43,537 nucleotides of DNA from Actinomycetes bacterium (GTDB taxonomy: Bacteria; Actinomycetota; Coriobacteriia; Anaerosomatales; Anaerosomataceae), in assembly GCA_021373175.1 (NCBI GenBank), contig JAJFTE010000018.1, positions 1 to 43,537 of the forward strand, read 5' to 3'. Each line of letters begins with the position of its first letter. Position 1 is the stretch's first letter. Position numbers and translations under genes: made by a program. Shown piece by piece: positions 32,085-39,789 of this stretch. Under the pieces are notes generated by a model. That model was not told the DNA's origin, did not search any database, and saw only the letters and a program-made list of their open reading frames with translations.

Positions 32085-34148
32085 ATGGGAGCGTCCAGCA
32101 CCGAGAAGGTTCGCAACGTCGTCCTGGTGGGCCATGGAGGCGCGGGGAAGACATCCCTTGCCGAGGCAATGCTCTTCATGGCGGGACAGACGAAACGCCT
32201 CGGCAGCGTCGATGAGGGCCATTCCACGCTCGACTATGATGCCGAAGAGATCAAGCGCAAGATGACGATCAATCTCGCTCTTGCTCCTGTCGAGCATAAC
32301 GGCGTCAAGGTCAATATCATCGACACCCCCGGCTACGCGGACTTCATCGGCGATGCCATCGCTGGCATGGAAGCGGCCGAGATGGCGCTCTTCGTCGTCG
32401 ACGCCGTTTCGGGACCCCAGGTCCAGACGGTCCGGCTTTGGAAACACGCTTCGGAGATGCGCATCGCTCGAGCGGTGTTCATCAACCGCATGGACAAGGA
32501 ACACGCGGACTTCGACGCTGCGATGTCAGCGCTTGAGCGCGCATTCGGTCACCGCGTAGGCGCCGTTCAGCTGCCCATCGGCTCCGAGCACACGTTCAGG
32601 GGTGTCGTCGACATCATCCGCATGACCGCCTACCACCACGAGGCCGACGCCGAAGAGACGCTCGAGATCCCTCCCGACATGGCCGCAGCCGCCGAGGCCG
32701 CCCGCGAGAAACTCACCGAACTCGTCGCGGAAGCGGACGACGAACTCATGGAGAAGTACCTCGAGGGTGAACGTCTCAGCCAAGAAGAGCTGGAGAGACT
32801 TCTCGATAAGGCTATCGCCCAGGGATTGTTCATCCCAGTCTTCGTTGGCTCGGCCACCACGCTCCAGGGCGTCGAAGACCTCATGGACGACATCGTCACG
32901 TTCTTCCCGCAGCCGACCGCGCACGGCCCACTCGTCACCGTCGACGGCGCGGAGGTCCCGTTCAGCGTCGATGGAGACGTCGCGGCACACGTCTTCAAGA
33001 CGCTTTCCGATCCTTACGTCGGGCGGCTGAGCTTCGTGAAGGTCGTTTCGGGCACGCTCAGGCCCAACGCCGAGCTCATCAACTCGCGCACTGGCAAGAA
33101 GGAGCGGGTCGGACACATTCTGAAGCTGGTCGGCAAAGACTCCGTCGACATCGACGCGGTTCCGGCAGGAGACATAGCCGTCTTGCCGAAACTCACGGAA
33201 ACGCTCACGAATGACACGCTTTCCGCTCGAGGCGACATCGCGTTCTCAGCACTGCCCACTCCCGAGCCGCTCTTCCCGGTTTCCATCGTCGCCAAGACCA
33301 AGGCCGACGAGGACAAGTTGGGAACTGCGCTCAAGTCTATCGTCGATGAGGAACCGTCGCTGAAGCTTCGCCGTGACGAAGAAACGCACCAAACAGTTCT
33401 TTCGGCACTTGGCGACACAGCGGTCGATGTCGTGCTGAGCCGGCTGCGCGAACGGTTCCATGTTGAGGCGGAGCTGCAGGAATTGCGCATTCCGTATCGG
33501 GAGACGATTCGCAAGACCGCGCAGGCGCAGGGGCGTCACAAGAAACAGACCGGCGGCAGCGGTCAGTTCGGCGACTGCTGGCTACGCCTCGAGCCCAACC
33601 CCGGCAGTGGCTACGAGTTCGTCGACGAGATCGTGGGTGGGCGAATCCCACGTCAATACATCCCGGCCATCGACAAGGGCGTGCAGGACACCATGGTGCA
33701 TGGGGTCCTCGCGGGGTACCCGATGAGCGATGTCAAGGTCGCTGTCTACGACGGTTCGTACCACGCTGTCGACTCTTCGGAAATCGCTTTCCGCACCGCG
33801 GCTCGCATCGGCTTCAAAGCGGCTGCCGAGAAGGCCGACATGGTGCTGCTTGAACCCATCGCGAGCCTCGTGATCGAGGTTCCCGACGCATACGCCGGCG
33901 CGGTCATGGGAGATATGTCCTCGCGTCGCGGCCGGATCCTTGGCATGGAGCCGACAGCGTCGGGCGGCCAGAAGATCCGCGCTCAGGTGCCTTACGCAGA
34001 AGTGGTGCACTACTCGCCACTGCTCCGATCGCTGTCGAGCGGCACCGGGTCATACACCATTTCCATCGATTCGTACGAGGACGTCCCACGCGAAATGGCC
34101 GCAAAGATCATCGAGCAGCACGAAAAGCACAAGACCGAGGAACACTAG
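32085..34148 (+). CDS. Elongation factor G-like GTPase (EF-G paralogue)
   Basis: A 687-residue translational GTPase with all EF-G domains. G1 is GHGGAGKTS (residues 16-24) in place of the AHIDAGKTT of canonical EF-G; G3 is DTPGYADF and G4 is NRMDKEH. The C-terminal half has the domain IV-V pattern, with QTGGSGQFGDCWLRLEP, GVLAGYPMSDVKVAVYDGSYH and MSSRRGRILGMEP. The GHGG P-loop and divergent switch mark the EF-G-like subgroup that accompanies fusA in many bacteria, rather than the main factor. The usual str operon genes (rpsL, rpsG, tuf) are absent. The second ATG is chosen because AAAGGAGG is eight bases away; the first ATG is only two bases from it. Confidence 0.9.
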   Translation: MGASSTEKVRNVVLVGHGGAGKTSLAEAMLFMAGQTKRLGSVDEGHSTLDYDAEEIKRKMTINLALAPVEHNGVKVNIIDTPGYADFIGDAIAGMEAAEMALFVVDAVSGPQVQTVRLWKHASEMRIARAVFINRMDKEHADFDAAMSALERAFGHRVGAVQLPIGSEHTFRGVVDIIRMTAYHHEADAEETLEIPPDMAAAAEAAREKLTELVAEADDELMEKYLEGERLSQEELERLLDKAIAQGLFIPVFVGSATTLQGVEDLMDDIVTFFPQPTAHGPLVTVDGAEVPFSVDGDVAAHVFKTLSDPYVGRLSFVKVVSGTLRPNAELINSRTGKKERVGHILKLVGKDSVDIDAVPAGDIAVLPKLTETLTNDTLSARGDIAFSALPTPEPLFPVSIVAKTKADEDKLGTALKSIVDEEPSLKLRRDEETHQTVLSALGDTAVDVVLSRLRERFHVEAELQELRIPYRETIRKTAQAQGRHKKQTGGSGQFGDCWLRLEPNPGSGYEFVDEIVGGRIPRQYIPAIDKGVQDTMVHGVLAGYPMSDVKVAVYDGSYHAVDSSEIAFRTAARIGFKAAAEKADMVLLEPIASLVIEVPDAYAGAVMGDMSSRRGRILGMEPTASGGQKIRAQVPYAEVVHYSPLLRSLSSGTGSYTISIDSYEDVPREMAAKIIEQHEKHKTEEH

Positions 34149-34166
34149 TTTATCCTAGTAGCGCAG

Positions 34167-34197
34167 CGAAGGCCCGACCTCGATGGCCGGGCCTTCG
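34167..34197 (+). terminator. Rho-independent terminator of the EF-G-like gene
   Basis: A GC-rich hairpin with 10-bp perfect arms CGAAGGCCCG (34167-34176) and CGGGCCTTCG (34188-34197) around an 11-base loop, followed by TCATTT. It begins 18 bases behind the stop codon. It also lies 12 bases beyond the 3' end of the oppositely oriented tRNA-Arg, so it may serve both. Confidence 0.8.
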
Positions 34198-34209
34198 TCA
34201 TTTCCGGGT

Positions 34210-34285
34210 TGGTGCCCCCTGCAGGATTCGAACCTGTGACCTTCTGCTCCGGAGGCAGACGCTCTATCCCCTGAGCTAAGGAGGC
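34210..34285 (-). tRNA. tRNA-Arg (anticodon CCG)
   Basis: A 76-base tRNA with encoded CCA. The acceptor stem is GCCTCCT/AGGGGGC with one G-U pair, followed by the D arm with TTAGCTCAGGGGATAGAGC. The anticodon stem is TCTGC/GCAGA with loop CTCCGGA, giving anticodon CCG that reads the arginine codon CGG. The T arm has GGTTCGAATCC. CGG is frequent in high-GC genomes. No other tRNA was seen in the window. Confidence 0.93.
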
Positions 34286-34312
34286 GCGCGGACTCCGGCG
34301 AGCCGCCTGAGA

Positions 34313-34342
34313 ACAGTAGCACAGAAATGAACCCGTTTCCAA
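34313..34342 (-). promoter_or_regulatory. Probable promoter of the tRNA-Arg gene
   Basis: On the minus strand TTGGAA (34337-34342) and TACTGT (34313-34318) are 18 bases apart, placing the start of transcription about 20 bases before the tRNA. Both hexamers are fair rather than ideal matches. Confidence 0.45.
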
Positions 34343-34429
34343 CCTGCGTGGCACCCGCTATCCTGAAGCACAGCGAACGCGCCTCCGCGCTTATGCAGAA
34401 GTCATGGCCCATTAAACCGAGGAGAGCGG

Positions 34430-35335
34430 ATGTCTCTTGGCCGCACGCTCGTCATCATCAATCCAGAGGCACGCCACGGGCAGACCGCCGCACTGATTCC
34501 CGTCGTCGAGCAGCTACTGTCGAGCATGCCCCATAAGTCCGCGACGACCAAGCACACCGGTCACGCCGGGGATCTCGCGGCGGCTGCGAGTGACTACGAT
34601 GTGGTCGTCGCTGTGGGCGGCGACGGAACGGCGCATGAGGTCCTGAACGGTCTCATGACGCTTCCTGCCGAAACAAGACCGGCACTCGGTCTGCTCCCCA
34701 CCGGCTCGGGCAACGACACACGCCGCACACTCGGTATCCCCTCCGATCTTGCCGAGGCGGCGCTTGTGCTCGGCACCGGCGTTCGTAAGCGTTTCGACAT
34801 CGGGTGTTGCAACGGCGTCTACTTCAACAACAGCTTCGCCGCCGGGCTTGACGCGAAGGTCACCGCAAAGGCGGTGGAGTACAAGGTCGCCACAAAGCGA
34901 TCGGGACTGTGGTTGTACTTGACAGCGCTTTTGCATGTGCTCTTCAACGACCTCGGTAGCCTGCACGTGAAGATCTCGTTCGACGGGCTTGAACCCGTCG
35001 AACGTGACACGCTCATCATCGCTGTGACCCAGGGGCCCACGTACGGCGGCGGCTTCTTCATCACTCCTGACGCCGTGCCAGACGACGGCCTCTTCGACGT
35101 CTGCATGATAGATCCACTCTCGCTCCCGCAGGCACTGATGCGCCTCCCCTTCGTCATTGCGGGCAAGCACACCAAGATGCGCCCCGTCCACATGTCCCGC
35201 CATACCACGCTCAGCATCCAGGGCGACCGGCCGATTCCCGCGCAGATCGACGGCGAGGTCCTGTACGAACCCCGCTATGAGATCGCAATGGCATCTGCCG
35301 CCATCGAATGCATCGTCCCGAGGGCAGCGCGATGA
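34430..35335 (+). CDS. Diacylglycerol kinase-family lipid kinase
   Basis: A 301-residue soluble lipid kinase. The DAGK catalytic domain has IINPEARHG near 9-17 and the nucleotide-binding VAVGGDGTAHEVLNG (GGDGT at 63-67), then LLPTGSGNDTRRTLGIP. The C-terminal beta-domain contains FNNSFAAGLDA and QIDGEVL. It probably phosphorylates diacylglycerol or a related lipid (DgkB/YegS type), returning it to phosphatidic acid. GAGGAGAG is placed well before the ATG. The gene overlaps plsY as ATGA, which fits a joint place in phospholipid synthesis. Confidence 0.93.
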   Translation: MSLGRTLVIINPEARHGQTAALIPVVEQLLSSMPHKSATTKHTGHAGDLAAAASDYDVVVAVGGDGTAHEVLNGLMTLPAETRPALGLLPTGSGNDTRRTLGIPSDLAEAALVLGTGVRKRFDIGCCNGVYFNNSFAAGLDAKVTAKAVEYKVATKRSGLWLYLTALLHVLFNDLGSLHVKISFDGLEPVERDTLIIAVTQGPTYGGGFFITPDAVPDDGLFDVCMIDPLSLPQALMRLPFVIAGKHTKMRPVHMSRHTTLSIQGDRPIPAQIDGEVLYEPRYEIAMASAAIECIVPRAAR

Positions 35336-35991
35336 GCGCGCTTCCGAGCGTGCTCGCGGTCGCGTTGGCAGCCTACCTGATTGGCTCGATACCGTTCGCC
35401 TACATGATCGCACGGGCTGTCACAGGACAAGACATCACGACGCATGGCACGGGCAACGTCGGCGCCATGAACGTTCGACGGACGACAGGCTCGTGGGGCT
35501 GGTTCGCCATTGCCATGTTCTTGGACCTCCTCAAGGGCTTCGTTCCTGTTCTTGTGATGCCCGCACTTATCCGATCGCTCGGGGGCGCCGAGACGCTCGC
35601 GGCCGGAGCGCGGCAGGTGGCCTTCGCCGGAGCCGTCATCGGTCACAACTACTCGGCGTGGATGGCGATCAAGAAGCGCGCCTTCACGCGCACCGGCAAG
35701 GGTCTGGCCGCAGGCGCGGGCGCGCTGTTCGCATACGATTGGCGCTACGCTGTCGCAGTCATCGTCATCGGCTTGCTGGTCATCGCCCTCACCAGATATA
35801 TGATGGCAGGCCAGGTTGCCGGCGCGCTCGCGCTCCCCACGGTCGCCTTGCTGCTGCATTCAACCGACTGGCCGTTCGCGCTTGCCATGGGACTCCTGGT
35901 GTACTCCGCGCATCACAAACGGTTCGTTGGAATGCTCCGTGGGGAGGAACCCAAGCTCTACATCGCCGATCGGATGGGGCCCAGAGGCTGA
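35332..35991 (+). CDS. plsY: Glycerol-3-phosphate acyltransferase PlsY
   Basis: A 219-residue membrane enzyme that acylates glycerol-3-phosphate from acyl phosphate, the first step of phosphatidic acid synthesis. PlsY motifs are present in a slightly divergent form: LIGSIPFAYMIAR (GS-P motif), GTGNVGAMN (usually GSGNIGATN), IGHNYSAW and RTGKGLAAGAG (usually GGKGVAT). About six hydrophobic segments are seen. The ATG overlaps the lipid-kinase stop, so the start is certain by coupling. The stop codon is the first base-paired triplet of a long terminator hairpin. Confidence 0.9.
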   Translation: MSALPSVLAVALAAYLIGSIPFAYMIARAVTGQDITTHGTGNVGAMNVRRTTGSWGWFAIAMFLDLLKGFVPVLVMPALIRSLGGAETLAAGARQVAFAGAVIGHNYSAWMAIKKRAFTRTGKGLAAGAGALFAYDWRYAVAVIVIGLLVIALTRYMMAGQVAGALALPTVALLLHSTDWPFALAMGLLVYSAHHKRFVGMLRGEEPKLYIADRMGPRG

Positions 35992-36048
35992 ACCGCTCAC
36001 AGAAAGAAGGCCGGGCGAGCGCCCGGCCTTCTTTCTGTGAGCGGTTCA
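35989..36048. terminator. 29-bp perfect-stem bidirectional terminator
   Basis: Arms 35989-36017 and 36020-36048 are perfect reverse complements around a two-base centre. The core is AAGAAGGCCGGGCG/CGCCCGGCCTTCTT. The A-rich and T-rich flanks of the core make it work in both directions, between the convergent plsY and ferredoxin genes. The plsY stop codon TGA forms the outermost three pairs of the stem. Confidence 0.9.
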
Positions 36049-36057
36049 CGATGCCTG

Positions 36058-36234
36058 CTAGGAGAGCTTGATCGCCTCGTTCGGGCACACGTCTTCGCAC
36101 GTACCGCACTCGGTGCAGTCCTCAGGCCGGGCAAGGACCGCGACATCATCAAGATCGAGAGCACTCGTGGGGCACTCATCGACGCAGATACCACAGGCAG
36201 TACACAGATCAGGGTCGACAACCGGTTTGCCCAT
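36058..36234 (-). CDS. 2[4Fe-4S] ferredoxin
   Basis: A 58-residue clostridial-type ferredoxin starting MGKPVVDPDLCTACG. Both cluster motifs are complete: CTACGICVDECP and CTECGTCEDVCP. It is a soluble one-electron carrier in anaerobic metabolism, and a possible donor to the Rnf complex elsewhere in the window. GGAAGGAT stands at ribosome binding distance. About 90 bases separate it from the upstream BshC-like gene, so it may share its transcript or have its own promoter. The terminator hairpin follows directly. Confidence 0.93.
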   Translation of the reverse strand: MGKPVVDPDLCTACGICVDECPTSALDLDDVAVLARPEDCTECGTCEDVCPNEAIKLS

Positions 36235-36324
36235 GCTTACTATCCTTCCACTCGGCACACGGCAGATCACCGTGTCAGATTCGGCTTTATGATACACCGC
36301 TTGGCAGCACAAGCCATGCCGGAT

Positions 36325-37893
36325 TCATCGAACCTTGTCTGCGACCTCCAGCGGATCCCACAGACAGAACGGGTAGGTGCGGTCGGTCAGCACTTCACTC
36401 GCATCTCTGAGCGTATTCAGCTCATCGAGTTCCGCTTTGATCTCGCGGACGAACGGCTCCATCAGGGTGGCCATCTCGGCGTTCACCTCGCGTATACGGG
36501 CACCGATCGTCTTCTTGTCAGCGTCGGGCTCGGCGATAGCGAGGACAAGGTCGCACTTCTCGGCAGCAAGCGCGGTCACGCGCTCTCGTTCCGCGATGCT
36601 CTCGAACTCCATCTCTCCCAGGAACTGATCGGGATTATGTGCCAGACGGTTCAGCTGCTGCTCGACCTCGGCCACCTCAGCGTCGGTCACCTCGTGCGCT
36701 CCGAGTGGCAGATAGAGCGTCATCGAGGCCACAGCGAACCGTGGAGGCTCGAAGCCGAAGAATCGCGCGATGACCCCGTCGGTGACCTGGTCGTAACGGC
36801 CACCGCCCACGCCGTGGATGAACATGTCCGCGACGAACAGGCGCTCGAAGAGCGTGAGCGCAAGCGCCTTCGGAGCGATCGTGAGTTCGGCCGCGGAAAG
36901 CCGCGCAAGCGCCACGTCCGGCTCGGCACCCAATGCCACGATCACCTCGCCGTCGGCGAGCAGCGCGGGCGCGTCGCCCGTGCGGGCCCAGACGGTGCGG
37001 CGCCTACCGTCGGCGGCGAGCCACAGCGGCAACTCCACGAGTTCGGAAGAGACGTCAAGATCGGGAAACGGCTGCGCCTGAGATCGGGTCCCTGTTCGCT
37101 CGCGGAACGCGGCCAGCTCGCTGTTGTACGCCTGCGCGAACCGAGCGGCATCAAGCGTTAGATGCGTCACGAACCGTCGGAACGACGATGTCCGCGCCTG
37201 TCGCGTGAGCGGCAGCTCAAGATACGTGGTGCCCGCACGCGCTTCGTACCGTCGGCGCGCCACGGTTATCGCCGAGGCAAGGTCCTCGTTCTCGGCACAG
37301 GCGGATGCCAGACCGTCACAGAAGCATCCGAAATGCCGCAGCAGCGCCGGAGCCGGCAGCGTCTCAAGAGCCTCGCATCCGGCCTCGCGGAACGCGGCGA
37401 CCTCGCGCTCGCTCGGCGACGGGGTGCACGCGTAACAGCCGTCCGGCCCGGACTCGGCGAGCACGGCCGCGCACCTGCCCACGCCCGTGCTGAAGCACGG
37501 CGTCCTGAGCTCGACCCGATCGAATCCGTCCGAGTCAACGACAACGTCGATCCCTGTCGCTCCGATCTCATCGGCCAGCCGCTGTAGCAAGAAGTCTTTC
37601 ACCCACACGCCCGGATGATACAGCTCCGGCTGATGGCCGGTCATGACGATCAGCCCGCTGGCGTCGCCAGGATGCGCCACCGGAACGCCGAGCGATGCCG
37701 AGAACGAATCGGCAAGCGCAAGCGCCTCGGTGCGCGCAAGCGTCCGGAAGGCCCCGATCGGCATGCCAGCGATCGACCCCTCCCACGTTGCCGCTTGGGC
37801 CGCGTTCGAGGCTGCGATCCCGGCCCATTCCTCGTACACAGGCTCCGTGAGGACCTCGCCGTGCCCCACCGGTGTATGCCGCCTGACCCGCAT
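36325..37893 (-). CDS. Distant BshC-like protein (candidate cysteine-adding enzyme)
   Basis: A 522-residue soluble protein. The block LIVMTGHQPELYHPGVWVKDFL (residues about 80-101) followed by GIDVVVDSDGFDRVELRTP resembles in layout the BshC block GGQQAGLLTGPLYTIHK with a following beta strand. BshC adds cysteine to glucosaminyl-malate in bacillithiol synthesis. Further marks are LELPLWLAADGRRRTVWART-like (near 300) and LFERLFVADMFIHGVGGGRYDQVTDG (about 360-385). A coiled-coil-like C-terminus follows, as in BshC. The ATG at 37893 starts four bases behind the stop of the BshB1-like gene. The similarity is weak and the exact function not proven; the coupling with a BshB1-like deacetylase supports it. 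Confidence 0.6.
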   Translation of the reverse strand: MRVRRHTPVGHGEVLTEPVYEEWAGIAASNAAQAATWEGSIAGMPIGAFRTLARTEALALADSFSASLGVPVAHPGDASGLIVMTGHQPELYHPGVWVKDFLLQRLADEIGATGIDVVVDSDGFDRVELRTPCFSTGVGRCAAVLAESGPDGCYACTPSPSEREVAAFREAGCEALETLPAPALLRHFGCFCDGLASACAENEDLASAITVARRRYEARAGTTYLELPLTRQARTSSFRRFVTHLTLDAARFAQAYNSELAAFRERTGTRSQAQPFPDLDVSSELVELPLWLAADGRRRTVWARTGDAPALLADGEVIVALGAEPDVALARLSAAELTIAPKALALTLFERLFVADMFIHGVGGGRYDQVTDGVIARFFGFEPPRFAVASMTLYLPLGAHEVTDAEVAEVEQQLNRLAHNPDQFLGEMEFESIAERERVTALAAEKCDLVLAIAEPDADKKTIGARIREVNAEMATLMEPFVREIKAELDELNTLRDASEVLTDRTYPFCLWDPLEVADKVR

Positions 37894-37897
37894 GGCG

Positions 37898-38581
37898 CTA
37901 CACCAGGTCCCGGATAGCGCGAACGCCGATCTCCTCGGCCGCGAAGAACGGCTCCCCCGCCACCGCACCGACAAGACCGCCCCAGTAGCTGGCGCGAGTC
38001 TCGATCATGCCGATAACGGAGGCATTCGCCGGGTTCGCTTCGAATTGCGAACGGTACGCGCGAACCGCATCCAATTTGGCGGCCAGGTCCGCCTCGCCAG
38101 CGGCGACGATGAACGAAGGCTTCACGTGCAGCGCCAGATGGACCGCGATGTAGTGATACAGGCGGGCAGGATAGTGCGGCTCGCCGCTCATGCCGGTCTT
38201 TGTGAACTTCGCGTAGAACCGAGCCCCGACGACGATGGCTGAGGCCGCGATGTGGTCTGGATGCGCATCTGCCGGATAAGGAGCGAACACCACACGCGGT
38301 CGCAATTCTCGAAATATCTCCGCAAGCTCCGTTCGAGCCTCCACCGAATCGAACAGATACCGATTCGGCATACCAAGCGTTCGCCTCTGAACGCCAAGGG
38401 CCGCCGCGGCGGCGGCGCTCTCGGCGGCACGGCTCTCGGGCGTCCCGTATGGGGTCGGCTCACCGTTCGTCAAGTCGATGATAGCCACGCTCATCCCGTC
38501 TCGGAGCATGTTCGCGACAGTCGCGCCCATGCCGATCTCGACGTCATCGGGATGCGCACCAACGCATACGACATCAACCAT
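37898..38581 (-). CDS. PIG-L/LmbE deacetylase, BshB1-like
   Basis: A 227-residue zinc-dependent N-acetylglucosamine deacetylase of the LmbE fold. Zinc site: CVGAHPDDVEIGMG (His 10, Asp 12-13, Glu 15) and ADAHPDHIAAS (about 110-120). Other stretches match BshB1 order, such as IDLTNGEPTPYGT, LDAVRAYRSQF and EPFFAAEEIG. BshB1 removes acetyl from GlcNAc-malate in bacillithiol synthesis; mycothiol MshB is the actinobacterial relative, but the IGMG and SQF stretches favour BshB1. The ATG overlaps the GT2 stop by eight bases. A role in another sugar pathway is possible. Confidence 0.8.
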   Translation of the reverse strand: MVDVVCVGAHPDDVEIGMGATVANMLRDGMSVAIIDLTNGEPTPYGTPESRAAESAAAAAALGVQRRTLGMPNRYLFDSVEARTELAEIFRELRPRVVFAPYPADAHPDHIAASAIVVGARFYAKFTKTGMSGEPHYPARLYHYIAVHLALHVKPSFIVAAGEADLAAKLDAVRAYRSQFEANPANASVIGMIETRASYWGGLVGAVAGEPFFAAEEIGVRAIRDLV

Positions 38582-39305
38582 CACGCCCCTCCTCCAACGT
38601 CTGGGTCCATACACGCAGGTAATACGCGAGGCGGCGCTCGGGGTCATCAAGATCCTCCCCGAACGAGCGGTCGCCATCGAAGTATATTCGTTCGACAGGC
38701 AACTCCCGCACGCGCAACCCGGCCTGCCAGGCGCGCGCCCATAACTCGAGTGGCATCGCATAGCCGGGCACTTCCAGATGCACGCGTGACAGCGCGTCAC
38801 CTGTGTACGCCTTGAAGCCGCAGAAGGCGTCCGTGATGCCCCAACCGGTGACCGCGTTGATCTCGGCGGTCACCCGCTCGTTCACGGCCTGCCGGCTCTT
38901 CGGAGCGCGACCGATGCGCTCGCTGTCGGCCAGATAGCGGCTGCCGGAAACGATATCGGCTTCGCACAATGCTTCGAGGAACGCCGGGATGTGCGCCGGC
39001 TCGTGCTGACCGTCGCAGTCCATCGTGACTACACGTTCGGCACCGATGGCGCGCGCCATGTCGAAGCCGTCCGAGAGTGAACGCCCGTACCCCTGGTTCT
39101 CCGGGTGGCACACGCTCACGATATCCCGGCGCGATCCGAGAATCTCGGTCGTGCCGTCTGCGGATCCGTCGTCGATCACGATCACGACACCGTCAAAGAC
39201 GTCCCGAACCGCCTCAAGAACCGCGCCGACCGTGGCTGCCTCATTGTAGACGGGCAAGACCACCGCGTCTCTTTCGGCCAGTACGGCGATCTGGTGTTCA
39301 GACAT
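38574..39305 (-). CDS. GT2-family glycosyltransferase (dolichol-P-mannose synthase-like)
   Basis: A 243-residue GT-A fold transferase. Landmarks are VVLPVYNEAATVGAVLEAV near 15-33, VIDDGSADGT (about 42-52), NQGYGRSLSDGFDMA and the metal/nucleotide DCDGQHEP motif (about 95-102). No membrane segment is present, unlike many polyprenyl-phosphate GT2 enzymes. It is embedded between OsmC and the BshB1-like gene with 8-base overlaps on both sides, which suggests that it supplies a sugar for the same product. It is not a BshA (GT4) homologue. Donor and acceptor unknown. Confidence 0.88.
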   Translation of the reverse strand: MSEHQIAVLAERDAVVLPVYNEAATVGAVLEAVRDVFDGVVIVIDDGSADGTTEILGSRRDIVSVCHPENQGYGRSLSDGFDMARAIGAERVVTMDCDGQHEPAHIPAFLEALCEADIVSGSRYLADSERIGRAPKSRQAVNERVTAEINAVTGWGITDAFCGFKAYTGDALSRVHLEVPGYAMPLELWARAWQAGLRVRELPVERIYFDGDRSFGEDLDDPERRLAYYLRVWTQTLEEGRDG

Positions 39306-39732
39306 CGTTTTCAGTTGTGATGACCTCGTACGACGTTGTTACGACCACTTGTGGGCCGAACATCCCCTTGACCGAGCAGTATTTCTCCTCGGAGAGCTCG
39401 ATCGCCCGCTTCACGGCCGCCTCAGTGACATCGGCGCCCTTCACGATGTAGTGGACGTCGATTCGCTCGTAGTAGTGCGGATAGTCGTCTTCGCGCTGTT
39501 CCCCTTGGATGACAAGCTCGACACCGCGGGGATGCTGACGCTTCTTCTCCAACACCGACACCACATCCATCGCGGTGCAACCGCCGAGTGCGTATAGAAC
39601 GAGTTCGACGGGACGGGTTCCGGTACCTTCACCTTTGAACGCGGCAGGAGCGTCCATCACGACGCTGTGACCCGCCTCATCCCAACCGATAAGCTGCCGT
39701 CCCGAAGACCAACGAACGCGAACTGAATCCAT
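39298..39732 (-). CDS. OsmC/Ohr-family peroxiredoxin-like protein
   Basis: A 144-residue OsmC-fold protein. The two redox cysteines are present: Cys 52 in LGGCTAMD and Cys 119 in EEKYCSVKG. Such proteins reduce organic hydroperoxides using dithiols. GAAAGGGG precedes the ATG. It heads the cluster OsmC-GT2-BshB1-like-BshC-like and overlaps the GT2 gene by eight bases (ATGTCTGA). Link with a thiol-synthesis pair fits a role in thiol-dependent detoxification, which is inference. Confidence 0.88.
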   Translation of the reverse strand: MDSVRVRWSSGRQLIGWDEAGHSVVMDAPAAFKGEGTGTRPVELVLYALGGCTAMDVVSVLEKKRQHPRGVELVIQGEQREDDYPHYYERIDVHYIVKGADVTEAAVKRAIELSEEKYCSVKGMFGPQVVVTTSYEVITTENDV

Positions 39733-39789
39733 GTGCTGCCCCTTTCATGCGCCTCGGGCCTCTCTGTGACCTGAGAGTGTGTACCCGGC

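Noticed and set aside
32085-34148. Canonical fusA
   Set aside because: The P-loop GHGGAGKT and lack of the str operon genes favour the EF-G-like paralogue over the main elongation factor.
38574-39305. BshA (first enzyme of bacillithiol synthesis)
   Set aside because: The protein is a GT2 (GT-A fold) transferase with DCDGQHEP; BshA is a GT4 (GT-B fold) enzyme.
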